A program made the translations under genes and the position numbers. From UBA5603 sp964501315 (GTDB lineage Bacteria; Bacillota_I; Bacilli_A; Izemoplasmatales; Hujiaoplasmataceae), in contig CAZCSO010000008.1 in the NCBI GenBank assembly GCA_964501315.1, forward strand, positions 6,887-70,886: a stretch of 64,000 nt of DNA. Direction: 5' to 3'. The notes beneath the pieces were generated by a model. The model was not told where the DNA came from. It ran no database searches and saw only the letters and a program-made list of their open reading frames with translations. Below, piece after piece: positions 1-8,688 of the stretch (position 1 is the first letter of the stretch; each line of letters opens with the position of its first letter).

Positions 1-1
1 A

Positions 2-1564
2 ACAATGACCATCAAACACAGCTATCCTCATGATTGGCGAACAAAAAAACCCGTTATTTTCCGGGCAACGCCTCAATGGTTTGCCTCGATAGAATTGTTA
101 AAGGACGATATTTTATCGGCGATAAAAACCGTTACGTGGTATCCTACTTGGGGGGATTTACGGTTATCGAACATGATTAAAGACCGTGGATCTTGGTGTA
201 TCTCGCGTCAACGCACGTGGGGCGTTCCGATTCCTGCATTTTACACCGAAAAAGGAACGACCATCCTATCCAAAGAAGTAATCGATCATGTCGCCGAATT
301 GTTTGCTCAATACGGATCGAATGTTTGGTTCCAAAGAACCGCAAACGAATTGTTGCCAGAAGGTTTCACGCATCCCGATTCACCCAATGGTCTGTTCACG
401 AAAGAAACCGACATCATGGATGTTTGGTTTGATTCTGGATCAACGCATCATGGTGCAATGATGGAACGTGGATTACCGTATCCGGCGGATCTTTATTTGG
501 AAGGTTCTGACCAGTATCGTGGTTGGTTTAACTCCAGTTTGATTACAGGGATCGCTACGATGAAACAAAGTCCCTATAAAACCCTGGTTTCTCACGGGTT
601 TATTACCGATGGCGATGGCCGAAAGATGTCGAAATCACTCGGTAATGTCGTTGATCCCAACAAGATTGCCAACACGCTCGGAGCCGATATTTTCCGTTTG
701 TGGGTAGCGTCCGTTGACTATCAAAGTGATGTACGATTATCGGATAATCTCATCAATCAAGTTTCAGAAACCTATCGAAAACTTAGAAACACGTTTAAAT
801 TTTTATTGGGTAATCTCTTTGACTTTGACGTCCATGTCAATAGCGTTGATGTGACAAAAATGTCAGATATTGACCGTTATATGATTAAGAAGCTGAATCA
901 CCTAATTGAGGATACGCTTGCAGCTTACGATACCTTTCAATTTGATGAAGTGTATCGAAAATGTGCCAATTTCGTGACGTTTGCCAGTGCTTTCTATTTG
1001 GATTTCACGAAAGATATTTTGTACATTGAATCCGCAGACTCACTGGCTCGCCGTAGCATTCAAACGGTGATGTATGCCATGTTAGATGCATTGCTCAGAT
1101 TATTGACGCCACTCATTCCCCATACCACCTCAGAAGCTTACTCGTACTTGCCTCATAAAGATGAATTGGACGTTTACTTGCTTTCCATGCCTAAACCGAT
1201 TGACGACAATTGGAATCAAGAAGCGCTTTACGATTCGCTTATGGAGGTTCGTGAAGACGTTTTGAAGGCATTAGAAGAAGCCAGAAATGCAAAAGTCATC
1301 GGCAAATCACTCAATGCTCATGTGACGTTATACCCGGTTGATTCCGTCAAAACTCTGCTCAATCAGTTATCGGTTAATTTAGCACAAATATTTATCGTCT
1401 CGAAACTTGAGATTAAAGAACAAGGTCAAGGTCAATTCCAAGGGCGTCACTTATCCATCGATGTCGTTGCCTGTGAAGGTGAAACATGCGAACGTTGTTG
1501 GCAAGTGGTCGATCACCTGCACGATGGATTGTGTGATCGTTGTCATACAATCGTCAACCCGTAA
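2..1564 (+). CDS. ileS: Isoleucine--tRNA ligase, C-terminal part (5' end outside window)
   Basis: Charges tRNA-Ile with isoleucine in the cytoplasm. Only the last ~520 residues are present; the frame is open to the left edge, so the gene is cut by the window and is not a fragment in the genome. Visible in order: the class Ia core segment containing PHDWRTKKPVIFRATPQWF, the WCISRQRTWGVPIP block, a KMSKS loop (GRKMSKSLGN), the anticodon-binding helical domain, and a C-terminal zinc finger with CERC and CDRC pairs. The combination of the WISRQRxWGVPIP block and the C-terminal four-cysteine finger is typical of bacterial IleS rather than ValS or LeuS. A hairpin terminator follows the stop. No T-box can be assessed because the 5' end is missing. 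Confidence 0.97.
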   Translation, partial: TMTIKHSYPHDWRTKKPVIFRATPQWFASIELLKDDILSAIKTVTWYPTWGDLRLSNMIKDRGSWCISRQRTWGVPIPAFYTEKGTTILSKEVIDHVAELFAQYGSNVWFQRTANELLPEGFTHPDSPNGLFTKETDIMDVWFDSGSTHHGAMMERGLPYPADLYLEGSDQYRGWFNSSLITGIATMKQSPYKTLVSHGFITDGDGRKMSKSLGNVVDPNKIANTLGADIFRLWVASVDYQSDVRLSDNLINQVSETYRKLRNTFKFLLGNLFDFDVHVNSVDVTKMSDIDRYMIKKLNHLIEDTLAAYDTFQFDEVYRKCANFVTFASAFYLDFTKDILYIESADSLARRSIQTVMYAMLDALLRLLTPLIPHTTSEAYSYLPHKDELDVYLLSMPKPIDDNWNQEALYDSLMEVREDVLKALEEARNAKVIGKSLNAHVTLYPVDSVKTLLNQLSVNLAQIFIVSKLEIKEQGQGQFQGRHLSIDVVACEGETCERCWQVVDHLHDGLCDRCHTIVNP

Positions 1565-1570
1565 TGATGA

Positions 1571-1593
1571 AAAGCCGATAACCATCGGCTTTT
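1571..1593 (+). terminator. Rho-independent terminator after ileS
   Basis: Nine-base arms AAAGCCGAT and ATCGGCTTT around an AACC loop, ending in a short T run. It sits just behind the ileS stop and in front of the next promoter. Confidence 0.8.
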
Positions 1594-1610
1594 GATATCT
1601 ATGGGATAAA

Positions 1611-1640
1611 TTGACATTATCCTTGATAATGAAGTATAAT
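1611..1640 (+). promoter_or_regulatory. SigA-type promoter of the yczE-like/deoC/deoD operon
   Basis: TTGACA at 1611-1616 and TATAAT at 1635-1640, 18 bases apart. The -10 box overlaps the ATG at 1639, so that ATG cannot be translated from this promoter; this moves the next gene's start to the TTG at 1663. Confidence 0.85.
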
Positions 1641-1662
1641 GGATTTAATTACGGAGGCTTTT

Positions 1663-2304
1663 TTGAAGACACAGATTTCTTTTAAACATTCACTTTACTA
1701 CTTAATCGGACTTGCATTCATTTCTTTGGGCGTGGCCTTATCTTTTCGCCACGGCTTTGGAGCGAGCGGTCCCGACAATATGACTTACATCATTTCAAAA
1801 GTACTTACGATTAGCTTAGGCACCTCAAACTTTCTCATCAGCAGTTTTTTTATCATTTTATTGATGGTCGTGCTGAGAAGTTGGAAATTTTTATTCTTAT
1901 TTCTGCAAGTGTTCGTGCTTTCACCGTTTATCGATTTGTGGGATTTGGTCGTTTTAAAAGACCTTATTCCCATCGGCTATGAACGATTTATCGTATATGG
2001 GCTTTCGCTATCAGTCATTCCCTTAGGATGTGCATTCTTGATTAAAAGCACTTACCCGGCCAGCATATACGATGAACTGATGTTTTTGACCTCACGATTC
2101 ACAAAATTGAAGTTTACGGTTTCACGGTTGGTTAACGAATCCTTGTTGGTATTCCTAGCATTGATGGTAAGCCTTTTAACCGACAATGGGTATGGATCGG
2201 TTAATATCGGTACCCTAGGGTATGCCTTTAGCGTCGGCTTTTTGATAAAATTTTATCTCTCAATGGCAGAGTTAGTTACAAATAGGAGGAAACAAAATGG
2301 ATAA
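1663..2304 (+). CDS. YczE/YitT-like integral membrane protein
   Basis: A ~213-residue protein that is almost entirely hydrophobic, with five or six membrane segments. The early segment LGVALSFRHGFGASGPDN resembles the conserved region of the YczE/YyaS family, in which a glycine-rich stretch follows the first helix; function in that family is not established. The start is chosen as TTG at 1663: GGAGG at 1653-1657 lies five bases upstream, while the earlier ATG at 1639 is inside the -10 box. The end overlaps deoC by 8 bases, so the protein is translated with the deoxyribose operon. This could mean a transport role for nucleosides or deoxyribose, but that is only inferred from position. Confidence 0.8.
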   Translation: MKTQISFKHSLYYLIGLAFISLGVALSFRHGFGASGPDNMTYIISKVLTISLGTSNFLISSFFIILLMVVLRSWKFLFLFLQVFVLSPFIDLWDLVVLKDLIPIGYERFIVYGLSLSVIPLGCAFLIKSTYPASIYDELMFLTSRFTKLKFTVSRLVNESLLVFLALMVSLLTDNGYGSVNIGTLGYAFSVGFLIKFYLSMAELVTNRRKQNG

Positions 2305-2953
2305 GAATCTAATGATTGATCACACGTATTTAAAAGCGTTTGGCACCGAAGTGGAATTAGATGCTTTGATTGAAGAAGCCAAAAGTTATGCGTTCAAAAG
2401 TGTTTGCGTGAATCCCTATTGGGTCAAGTACGCAGCTGAAAAACTTAGCCAGTCACCGGTATTGGTTTGTACGGTAATAGGCTTTCCTTTAGGCCAAAAT
2501 ACAACCGAAACCAAGGTGTTTGAAACCTTGAATGCGGTTAAAAATGGCGCCGATGAAATCGATATGGTCATCAATGTTTCAGCTTTAAAAGCGGGACATG
2601 ATCACTACGTAAAACATGAGATAGAACAAGTATGCCAGGCCGCTCAGGGCAGAACGGTTAAGTGCATCATCGAAACCTGTTACTTAACCAAAGATGAAAT
2701 CAAACGTGTGAGCCAGATTGTCGGTGAAACACAAGCCACCTTCATCAAAACATCCACGGGTTTTGGAACCGGTGGTGCCACGGTTGAAGACGTTAGAATC
2801 ATGAAAGAAAACGGCCATGGAAAAGAAGTGAAAGCCTCTGGCGGCGTTCGTTCGCTCGAAGATTTTAATAAGATGATTGAAGCAGGAGCCACGCGAATCG
2901 GCACATCGAACGGCGTTCAAATCATGAAGGGTTTGACGGGTGAAGGTTACTAA
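2297..2953 (+). CDS. deoC: Deoxyribose-phosphate aldolase
   Basis: Cleaves 2-deoxyribose 5-phosphate to glyceraldehyde 3-phosphate and acetaldehyde, the last step of deoxynucleoside breakdown. The full 218-residue TIM barrel is present. The Schiff-base lysine is K151 in FIKTSTGFGTGGAT, and the second conserved lysine is K179 in KASGGVR. The segment GADEIDMVINVSALK supplies the conserved Asp region. AGGAGG at 2284-2289 supports the ATG. The gene overlaps the membrane protein before it and, by one base, the unknown protein after it. With deoD in the same operon and pyrimidine-nucleoside phosphorylase at 48.1 kb, the window encodes most of a nucleoside salvage route. Confidence 0.97.
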   Translation: MDKNLMIDHTYLKAFGTEVELDALIEEAKSYAFKSVCVNPYWVKYAAEKLSQSPVLVCTVIGFPLGQNTTETKVFETLNAVKNGADEIDMVINVSALKAGHDHYVKHEIEQVCQAAQGRTVKCIIETCYLTKDEIKRVSQIVGETQATFIKTSTGFGTGGATVEDVRIMKENGHGKEVKASGGVRSLEDFNKMIEAGATRIGTSNGVQIMKGLTGEGY

Positions 2954-3534
2954 TGAACAACCAGCAAACCGATGTTTTACAAGCCTCGATTCGACTGATA
3001 TCCAAATTAGATCTGAAGAAATTTATCTTTGAGTTCGTGTCGTATTACGTGGTTGTTAATTTGATATTGTTTGTACTTGGCGGGTCGTTTCAATGGATAT
3101 TTTTGATTGTCGTATTTGTGTTCACCGGCTTATATTTGTTGGTAAAGCATTGGATTAATCGGCGACAATTGAAAAAAATCGTTATGGGTCAATTTGATTT
3201 CGTCAAAACCAATCACCCCGATTTATCGTTGTTTATTCCAATCATGGAAAAAAACAGTTCGCACTATAGCATCAAACGCGCTGCTTTGTATTTTATTCAC
3301 GACAAGCTATACCTTGATGCGTTTCGCCAGACTGGATTTGCCTCGATTCCCAGTGAATCCATTTCGATTCCCTATGGCGATGATTTTGTTATTAAAGAGG
3401 CGTTTCAAACGAATGATGCCTTGCTTTTTAACGGACAATTGATAGATACGGCGTATACATTCGCTGTCGCTCGTCGACCGGAACTAATAGAAGCATTGCG
3501 TCCGTACTATCCCAAAAATGAAAAGGAAGTGTAA
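2953..3534 (+). CDS. Unknown two-helix membrane protein in the deo operon
   Basis: 193 residues that I do not recognise as a named family. Residues ~25-68 form two adjacent hydrophobic helices with a short turn; the remaining ~125 residues are soluble, with alternating hydrophobic strands (AALYFIHDKLYLDAF, SISIPYGDDFVIKEAF) that look like a small beta domain, broadly like YcxB/PH-type proteins. Translation is coupled: the ATG overlaps the deoC stop by one base, and the stop lies three bases before deoD. Its place between two nucleoside-catabolic genes suggests an associated membrane role, without direct evidence. Confidence 0.75.
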   Translation: MNNQQTDVLQASIRLISKLDLKKFIFEFVSYYVVVNLILFVLGGSFQWIFLIVVFVFTGLYLLVKHWINRRQLKKIVMGQFDFVKTNHPDLSLFIPIMEKNSSHYSIKRAALYFIHDKLYLDAFRQTGFASIPSESISIPYGDDFVIKEAFQTNDALLFNGQLIDTAYTFAVARRPELIEALRPYYPKNEKEV

Positions 3535-3537
3535 TGA

Positions 3538-4245
3538 ATGTCAACACCACACAATCAAGCAAAAATAGGCGAAATCGCCAGCGTTGTCCTTATGCCTGGA
3601 GATCCGCTTCGCGCAAAATACATCGCCGAAACATTTTTAGACAATCCCGTTCAATTCAACACCGTCAGAAATATGTACGGATATACGGGTACGTATAAAG
3701 GTAGAAAAATTTCCGTTATGGGTTCGGGTATGGGGATGCCATCCATTGGAATTTATTCCTATGAACTATATAAGTTTTACGGAGTCGAATCGATTATCCG
3801 AATCGGTTCAGCCGGTGCGTATTCACCCGAATTGAATTTATACGATGTGTTGTTAGTTACGGATTCATGGAGTGAATCCAGTTATGCAAAAACGCAAAGC
3901 GGGACCAACCGTCACGTTATGAAAGCATCGAAATTGTTAAACCGTCAAATTGAAAAAGCGGCGAAAAAAATACATATTCCGATTCATAAAGGCCGTATTC
4001 ATTCATCCGATGTGTTTTACCGTGAAGACGGAAGTCATTTCTCGATGTTTCATGACAAATACAAATGTTTGGCCGTCGAAATGGAATCATTTGCACTCTT
4101 TCACAATGCCATGGTCACCGGCAAACAAGCCGCTTGTTTATTGACCATTTCCGACTCGCTGGTCACTCATGAAGTTACCACACCGGAAGAACGCCAAACC
4201 GCTTTTACGAATATGATGAAAATTGCCTTAGAAATGGCAGAATAA
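3538..4245 (+). CDS. deoD: Purine-nucleoside phosphorylase (DeoD type)
   Basis: Phosphorolysis of purine (deoxy)nucleosides to free base and (deoxy)ribose 1-phosphate. At 235 residues it has the usual length of the hexameric family. Motifs: phosphate-binding VVLMPGDPLRAKYIAE near the N-terminus, SGMGMPSIGIYSYEL, IRIGSAGAY, the purine/ribose site AVEMESFALF, and SDSLVTHE with the conserved catalytic Asp. An AAGGAAG ribosome-binding site precedes the ATG at 3538. It is the last gene of the operon and is followed by a strong hairpin terminator. Confidence 0.96.
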   Translation: MSTPHNQAKIGEIASVVLMPGDPLRAKYIAETFLDNPVQFNTVRNMYGYTGTYKGRKISVMGSGMGMPSIGIYSYELYKFYGVESIIRIGSAGAYSPELNLYDVLLVTDSWSESSYAKTQSGTNRHVMKASKLLNRQIEKAAKKIHIPIHKGRIHSSDVFYREDGSHFSMFHDKYKCLAVEMESFALFHNAMVTGKQAACLLTISDSLVTHEVTTPEERQTAFTNMMKIALEMAE

Positions 4246-4261
4246 ATCGTTACCCAATCTT

Positions 4262-4293
4262 AAACGATGTTTATTGAGTTAAACATCGTTTTT
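4262..4293 (+). terminator. Terminator after deoD
   Basis: Twelve-base perfect arms AAACGATGTTTA (4262-4273) and TAAACATCGTTT (4280-4291) with a six-base loop and trailing Ts. Confidence 0.88.
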
Positions 4294-4307
4294 AAGGAGA
4301 ACCCAAC

Positions 4308-5564
4308 ATGGATTCGATTCTTTTCCGAAGTGTAAAAAAATTCAAATCATCGATATTAACATTACGAGTCATCGCTCCTATTGAAAAGGAGACACTCAAC
4401 GAACGAGCCATCATTGGCCCTGTATTGGCTGCATCGACCAAAAAATACCATTCTAAATCCGGACTGAGTCGTCGTTTGAATTGGCTCTATGGAACCCAAT
4501 TCAGCGTCTATACCATGAAAATCGGATTTCAATCGGTGATTTCGTTTCAGTTTGTTTATCCTAATTCAGCTTTCTTACCCAATCAAGAATCGTTGCTTGA
4601 ACCGGTCGTGGCATTACTTCATGAAATCATCTATCGTCCCCTCATCCTTGATGGGCATTTTCCCAATACCGTAGTCAACGACGAAGTCCGTCTCTTAAAA
4701 GAAAGTTTGGAATCGGAATACAATGATAAAAATGAGTATGCCTTTCAACAATTTCGACAAACGATGTTTGATGGGGAAACCTATTCCTTACGAACAAAGG
4801 GAGACTTATCCACGTTGGATCGACTATCGAGTCATTCCTTGATGGAATATTATCAGGAATTTTTGAAACAACCCATGCTGATATCGTTAGTGGGTGATGG
4901 TGAAGAAGCGATGATTAAACACATCATTTCTAAGTATTTTACTTTGAAGCCATTGAATGATCGGTATTTGTGGATTGATACGGAAGCATCGCTTCACGCT
5001 TGTCCCATCGTCAAACGAGAAGAAAATCATATCACTCAATCAAAGTTATTCATCGGTTATCGTACCCAGGTGACCTTTGACCAACCGCTCTATCTGGCGA
5101 TGCAATTATTTAATATGATGCTCGGCGATTCCGATCAATCGTTGCTTTTTAAAACTGTCCGTGAACGAGATCACCTTTGTTATTCGATTGGAAGCACTTA
5201 CGATTCGAACAAAGGGATGATTCTAATCTCGATGGGCGTCGACTCGACGAACGAACAAAAAGCAATCGACGCGGTCAAATCCGTCATTGCAGACATGCAA
5301 GCAGGCTTATTCGAGGATTCATGGCTGTCGATAGCCAAGAGCCTTCAAACCCGGAGAATTCAGCAGCGAAATGATTCGTTGGTCTCATTAGCTCATGCAG
5401 ATTTTTATTATCAAATCATTCATGATGCTCCGTTTGATATGGATACTTGGATTCAAAAAAACAGCCAAATCACCCATTCAGACATTGTTTATTGTGCCAA
5501 TCAGTTGATTTTAGATACAACGTACACCTTGGCACCCAAGGAGGAACACCATGAAGTCGTTTAA
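4308..5564 (+). CDS. ymfF: M16 peptidase-like protein YmfF (no zinc motif)
   Basis: A 418-residue M16-fold protein. The inverted zinc motif HxxEH expected in the first third is absent; the equivalent stretch reads KSGLSRRLNWLYGTQF. It is therefore the non-catalytic partner of the pair, as in Bacillus YmfF, a family annotated as associated with 5-aminopentanol modification of elongation factor P. The next gene overlaps it by 14 bases and carries the intact zinc site, so the two products probably form a heterodimer like other two-subunit M16 proteases. The ATG follows an AAGGAG site. The later segments TVRERDHLCYSIGS and GMILISMGVDS match the conserved second M16 half. Confidence 0.88.
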   Translation: MDSILFRSVKKFKSSILTLRVIAPIEKETLNERAIIGPVLAASTKKYHSKSGLSRRLNWLYGTQFSVYTMKIGFQSVISFQFVYPNSAFLPNQESLLEPVVALLHEIIYRPLILDGHFPNTVVNDEVRLLKESLESEYNDKNEYAFQQFRQTMFDGETYSLRTKGDLSTLDRLSSHSLMEYYQEFLKQPMLISLVGDGEEAMIKHIISKYFTLKPLNDRYLWIDTEASLHACPIVKREENHITQSKLFIGYRTQVTFDQPLYLAMQLFNMMLGDSDQSLLFKTVRERDHLCYSIGSTYDSNKGMILISMGVDSTNEQKAIDAVKSVIADMQAGLFEDSWLSIAKSLQTRRIQQRNDSLVSLAHADFYYQIIHDAPFDMDTWIQKNSQITHSDIVYCANQLILDTTYTLAPKEEHHEVV

Positions 5565-6828
5565 TCCCGAATTTTCGGAGCAACTCTATTCTTCCGTCTT
5601 ACCATGTGGGATTAGATTGGCGATTATGCCGAAACAAGATTTTTCCCGTACTGAAATACAACTGGCCGTTCCTTTCGGTTCACTCACGACAAGGGCCTAT
5701 AAAAAAGGTAGCAAGGAACCCATCATTTTGCCAGAAGGTATGGCTCATTTCTTAGAACATCTCTTGTTTGAGTCGGAGACACTCGACATTCCCAAACGCT
5801 TCGCAGAGGTCGGTGCGGTGGTTAATGCATACACGACGTATGATAAAACTGCGTACTATTTTCAAACCACAAGCGACGTTATCCGACCACTGGAATTATT
5901 AATAGAAATGGTGATGACCGCTCAATTTAGCGAAATGGCAATGAAGAAAGAAGCGGCTATCATCGAACAAGAAATGATGATGTACGATGATGATTATGAG
6001 CAACAAATCTATCAATCGCTATTAAAACAGCTTTACTCGAGTCATCCCATTCGGCACGATATTGCCGGAACGATTGAATCCGTTGAAGCAACCACTTATC
6101 AAGCTCTAATGGATGCCTACCGTTTGTTTTATCACCCCGAAAACATGGTGATGGTCGTTGTCGGTAATGTTGACGCAAGCGAAATTCAACAGAAGGTCGA
6201 ATCCACATTTCAGCGGTACCTTAACCGCGTAAACGATTATCACCACACCGCCGTTATTATCGATGAAATCTCAAAAAAGCCGTCTCATCATATCGTTAAA
6301 AAAGACGTTGCCATTCCCATGTTGATGATGGGAATACGATTGAAACTGACAGATACAAAGACGTTATGGGAACGGGCGATGGACGATATCAAAATGTCTT
6401 TTTTGTTATCCGGTGTTTTTGGCAAAGGTGGCAATATCTACCGTGATTTAATGAAACGTCATGTCATTAATGATGCATTTGATTATTTTTCTTCCTATGA
6501 AGAGAGTTATGGACATTTGATTGTTTTCACCGAAACGAAAAAACCATCTCTTTCAAAAAAAGCGTTGATCAAAGCGCTTGAACAAATCAAAACAACCCTC
6601 CCTGATGAAAAACAATTTGAATTGTCGAAGCGGAAGTTAATCGGCGAATACATCCAGATGTTTGATCAGATTAGTCAATTGGCCAATCAAGTCTTAGATT
6701 ATGAAATGAAATCCATTTCTTTATTTGACTTCTTCAAAGAACTGTCGGCGTTAACGTATGACGATGTTTTGAAAATGCGCGACGACATTTTACTCGATTC
6801 TTTGGTTTCCATCACATTCAGTAACTAA
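5551..6828 (+). CDS. ymfH: M16 zinc peptidase YmfH
   Basis: The 425-residue catalytic partner of the preceding gene. The inverted zinc motif is H66-F-L-E69-H70, and the third ligand region is the glutamate-rich helix KKEAAIIEQEMMMYDDDYE further on. The C-terminal half contains GVFGKGGNIYRDLMK and a long helical end, as usual for M16. In Bacillus this family (YmfH) sits beside YmfF and YmfI, and is annotated as linked to EF-P modification; no efp gene or ymfI reductase is visible here. The SDR at 50 kb is far away and not obviously YmfI. Translation is coupled to ymfF, and a GGAGG-like site lies inside that gene's end. Confidence 0.9.
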   Translation: MKSFNPEFSEQLYSSVLPCGIRLAIMPKQDFSRTEIQLAVPFGSLTTRAYKKGSKEPIILPEGMAHFLEHLLFESETLDIPKRFAEVGAVVNAYTTYDKTAYYFQTTSDVIRPLELLIEMVMTAQFSEMAMKKEAAIIEQEMMMYDDDYEQQIYQSLLKQLYSSHPIRHDIAGTIESVEATTYQALMDAYRLFYHPENMVMVVVGNVDASEIQQKVESTFQRYLNRVNDYHHTAVIIDEISKKPSHHIVKKDVAIPMLMMGIRLKLTDTKTLWERAMDDIKMSFLLSGVFGKGGNIYRDLMKRHVINDAFDYFSSYEESYGHLIVFTETKKPSLSKKALIKALEQIKTTLPDEKQFELSKRKLIGEYIQMFDQISQLANQVLDYEMKSISLFDFFKELSALTYDDVLKMRDDILLDSLVSITFSN

Positions 6829-6855
6829 GCAAACAAGAATGAAGCGTTTCAAGTA

Positions 6856-6864
6856 TGGTATAAT
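6856..6864 (+). promoter_or_regulatory. Extended -10 promoter for the rRNA methyltransferase gene
   Basis: TGG followed directly by TATAAT (6859-6864) makes an extended -10 element. No good -35 box is visible. The start codon lies 18 bases downstream. Confidence 0.6.
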
Positions 6865-6881
6865 GATTAAGAGGTGAATCG

Positions 6882-8066
6882 ATGAAGACACGTTGCCAAA
6901 TTACATTAAAACCCAAAGAAGAAGTTCGAATTCAGAACGGACATCCATGGGTATATAATAACGAAATAGCCTCAATCAGCGGGCCCATTGAAAGTGGTTC
7001 GATTTGTGAAGTCTATTCATCGAATCAACGCTTTATCGGTCAAGGTTTTTTGAACACGGCTTCGAAAATTTTCGTTCGAATTATCACACGTCAAGAGATT
7101 GAATTGACCGATGCCTTTTTTAAAGAACTAATCGTTTCATCAAACCAACGTCGCCTCGACTTGGGATATATTGGAAGTTACCGGGTATTGTTCGGTGAAT
7201 CGGACGGATTTCCAGGGCTCATCGTCGATAAGTACGAAGACTATTTAAGCATTCAAGTCCTTTCCTATGGAGCGGAAATCCGAAAAGCATTCATTATCGA
7301 TACCTTAGTGGCGTTGTTTCATCCGCTTGGCATTATGGAACGCAGTGATGCATTGGTTCGAAAAAAAGAGGGACTTGAACCTTTTTCCGGGGTTATTTAT
7401 GGCAATGTGCCTCCCCTCGTCGCCATTAACGAAAATGGTTTGACCATTCATGTAGATTTGTATCAAGGTCAAAAAACAGGGTATTTTTTGGATCAACAAG
7501 CCAATCATGCCGCAATCAAACCCTACGTACTTAATAAAACAGTCTTGGATTGTTTCTCCCATACGGGCGGTTTTGGCCTTCATGCAGCGTTGTATCAAGC
7601 TAAATCAGTCGTATGTGTGGATATTTCGCAACGAGCGGTTGATCGTATTATCGACCACGCTCAGATCAACCGTTTGACTCAAGTAAGTGCCGTAAAAGCC
7701 GATGTCTTTGAGTATTTGAGAACGTTGCAAAATCAATCTGAAAAATACGACGTTATCATTTTGGACCCACCTGCATTTACTAAAAATAATGAAAACGTTG
7801 ATAAAGCTTATGCGGGGTACAAAGAAATCAATCTTCAGGCAATGAAATGCATCCATGACAACGGTTATTTGATTACCAGTAGTTGTTCGCATTACATGAC
7901 GCCTGCTCTCTTTTTGGATATGTTGATGCAAGCGGCCATTGACGCTAAGAAAGTAGCGCACATGATTGAATTTAAAATTCAAGGGAAAGATCATCCGACA
8001 TTGCTTGGCAATGAGGAATCGCTGTATTTGAAATTTGTCGTTTTACGAATTTCAAATCCTCGATAG
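6882..8066 (+). CDS. RlmI-like 23S rRNA cytosine-5 methyltransferase
   Basis: A 394-residue class I SAM-dependent methyltransferase with an N-terminal PUA domain (IQNGHPWVYNNEI at residues ~18-30). It has the RlmI/YccW-type core: GQKTGYFLDQQANH, the SAM-binding block DCFSHTGGFGLHA, the catalytic DPPAFTKNN, and a cysteine in ITSSCSHYM, the position of the catalytic nucleophile in m5C enzymes. E. coli RlmI modifies C1962 of 23S rRNA; the exact target here is inferred. The start is supported by AGAGGTGA. An engB GTPase for ribosome assembly follows 9 bases later, consistent with a ribosome maturation unit. Confidence 0.9.
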   Translation: MKTRCQITLKPKEEVRIQNGHPWVYNNEIASISGPIESGSICEVYSSNQRFIGQGFLNTASKIFVRIITRQEIELTDAFFKELIVSSNQRRLDLGYIGSYRVLFGESDGFPGLIVDKYEDYLSIQVLSYGAEIRKAFIIDTLVALFHPLGIMERSDALVRKKEGLEPFSGVIYGNVPPLVAINENGLTIHVDLYQGQKTGYFLDQQANHAAIKPYVLNKTVLDCFSHTGGFGLHAALYQAKSVVCVDISQRAVDRIIDHAQINRLTQVSAVKADVFEYLRTLQNQSEKYDVIILDPPAFTKNNENVDKAYAGYKEINLQAMKCIHDNGYLITSSCSHYMTPALFLDMLMQAAIDAKKVAHMIEFKIQGKDHPTLLGNEESLYLKFVVLRISNPR

Positions 8067-8075
8067 GAGGTACGT

Positions 8076-8684
8076 ATGGTTATTAAATCGATAGAATTTT
8101 ATGGATCGGTCGTTGAGCCTAAAGGCTATCCTGCTGATCAGTTACCTCAAATCATATTGGCGGGTCGATCCAATGTTGGAAAATCATCGTTTATCAATGC
8201 GATGTTGAACAATCACAAAGTAGCCCGGGTTGCGAAAACACCTGGGAAAACAAGATTACTTAATTTCTTCAAGATTAATCAGTCGTTTTACTTTGTGGAT
8301 GTTCCTGGATACGGCTATGCGAATGTCGGAAAAGGACAATTACAACAATTTCAGGTCATGATTGAAACTTATCTGGAAAAAAGCCAAGCCATTCGACTGG
8401 CTTGCCTTTTGCTCGACATACGACATAATCCAACCCAAGACGATTGGAAAATGGTTGATTATTTGACCAAGCGTTCGATACCGACGTTAATTATTTTAAC
8501 GAAATCGGACAAACTATCGGGTAATGGAAAAGCTCAACAAACGAAACTGTTTAAAAACTTATTTCCAACGATAAATCCTGCCTATCTAATCCCATTTTCA
8601 TCGGAAACCAAAAAGGAAGTAGCTTCGGTTTGGAGTGTTATTGAAACGATGATTCCCGAACTAAAAAACGAGATAAGTGAGTGA
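8076..8684 (+). CDS. engB: Ribosome biogenesis GTPase EngB/YsxC
   Basis: A small essential-type GTPase (202 residues) that helps late assembly of the large ribosomal subunit. G motifs: P-loop G30-RSNVGKS, the switch I threonine region KTPGKTRLLNFF, G3 DVPGYGYA, G4 TKSDKL and G5 SSETKK. The length and motif order fit the YihA/YsxC family exactly. AGGAGG directly upstream supports the ATG. The stop overlaps the possible GTG start of the next gene. Confidence 0.96.
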   Translation: MVIKSIEFYGSVVEPKGYPADQLPQIILAGRSNVGKSSFINAMLNNHKVARVAKTPGKTRLLNFFKINQSFYFVDVPGYGYANVGKGQLQQFQVMIETYLEKSQAIRLACLLLDIRHNPTQDDWKMVDYLTKRSIPTLIILTKSDKLSGNGKAQQTKLFKNLFPTINPAYLIPFSSETKKEVASVWSVIETMIPELKNEISE

Positions 8685-8688
8685 TACG

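Noticed and set aside
2..1564. ileS as a truncated pseudogene
   Set aside because: The frame is open to the window edge; truncation is due to the window boundary.
1639..1662. ATG at 1639 as the start of the YczE-like gene
   Set aside because: It overlaps the -10 box TATAAT of a good promoter, while the TTG at 1663 has GGAGG at the right distance.
4308..5564. YmfF as a decayed protease because HxxEH is missing
   Set aside because: Loss of the zinc motif is normal for this member of the two-subunit pair, and the next gene carries the intact motif.
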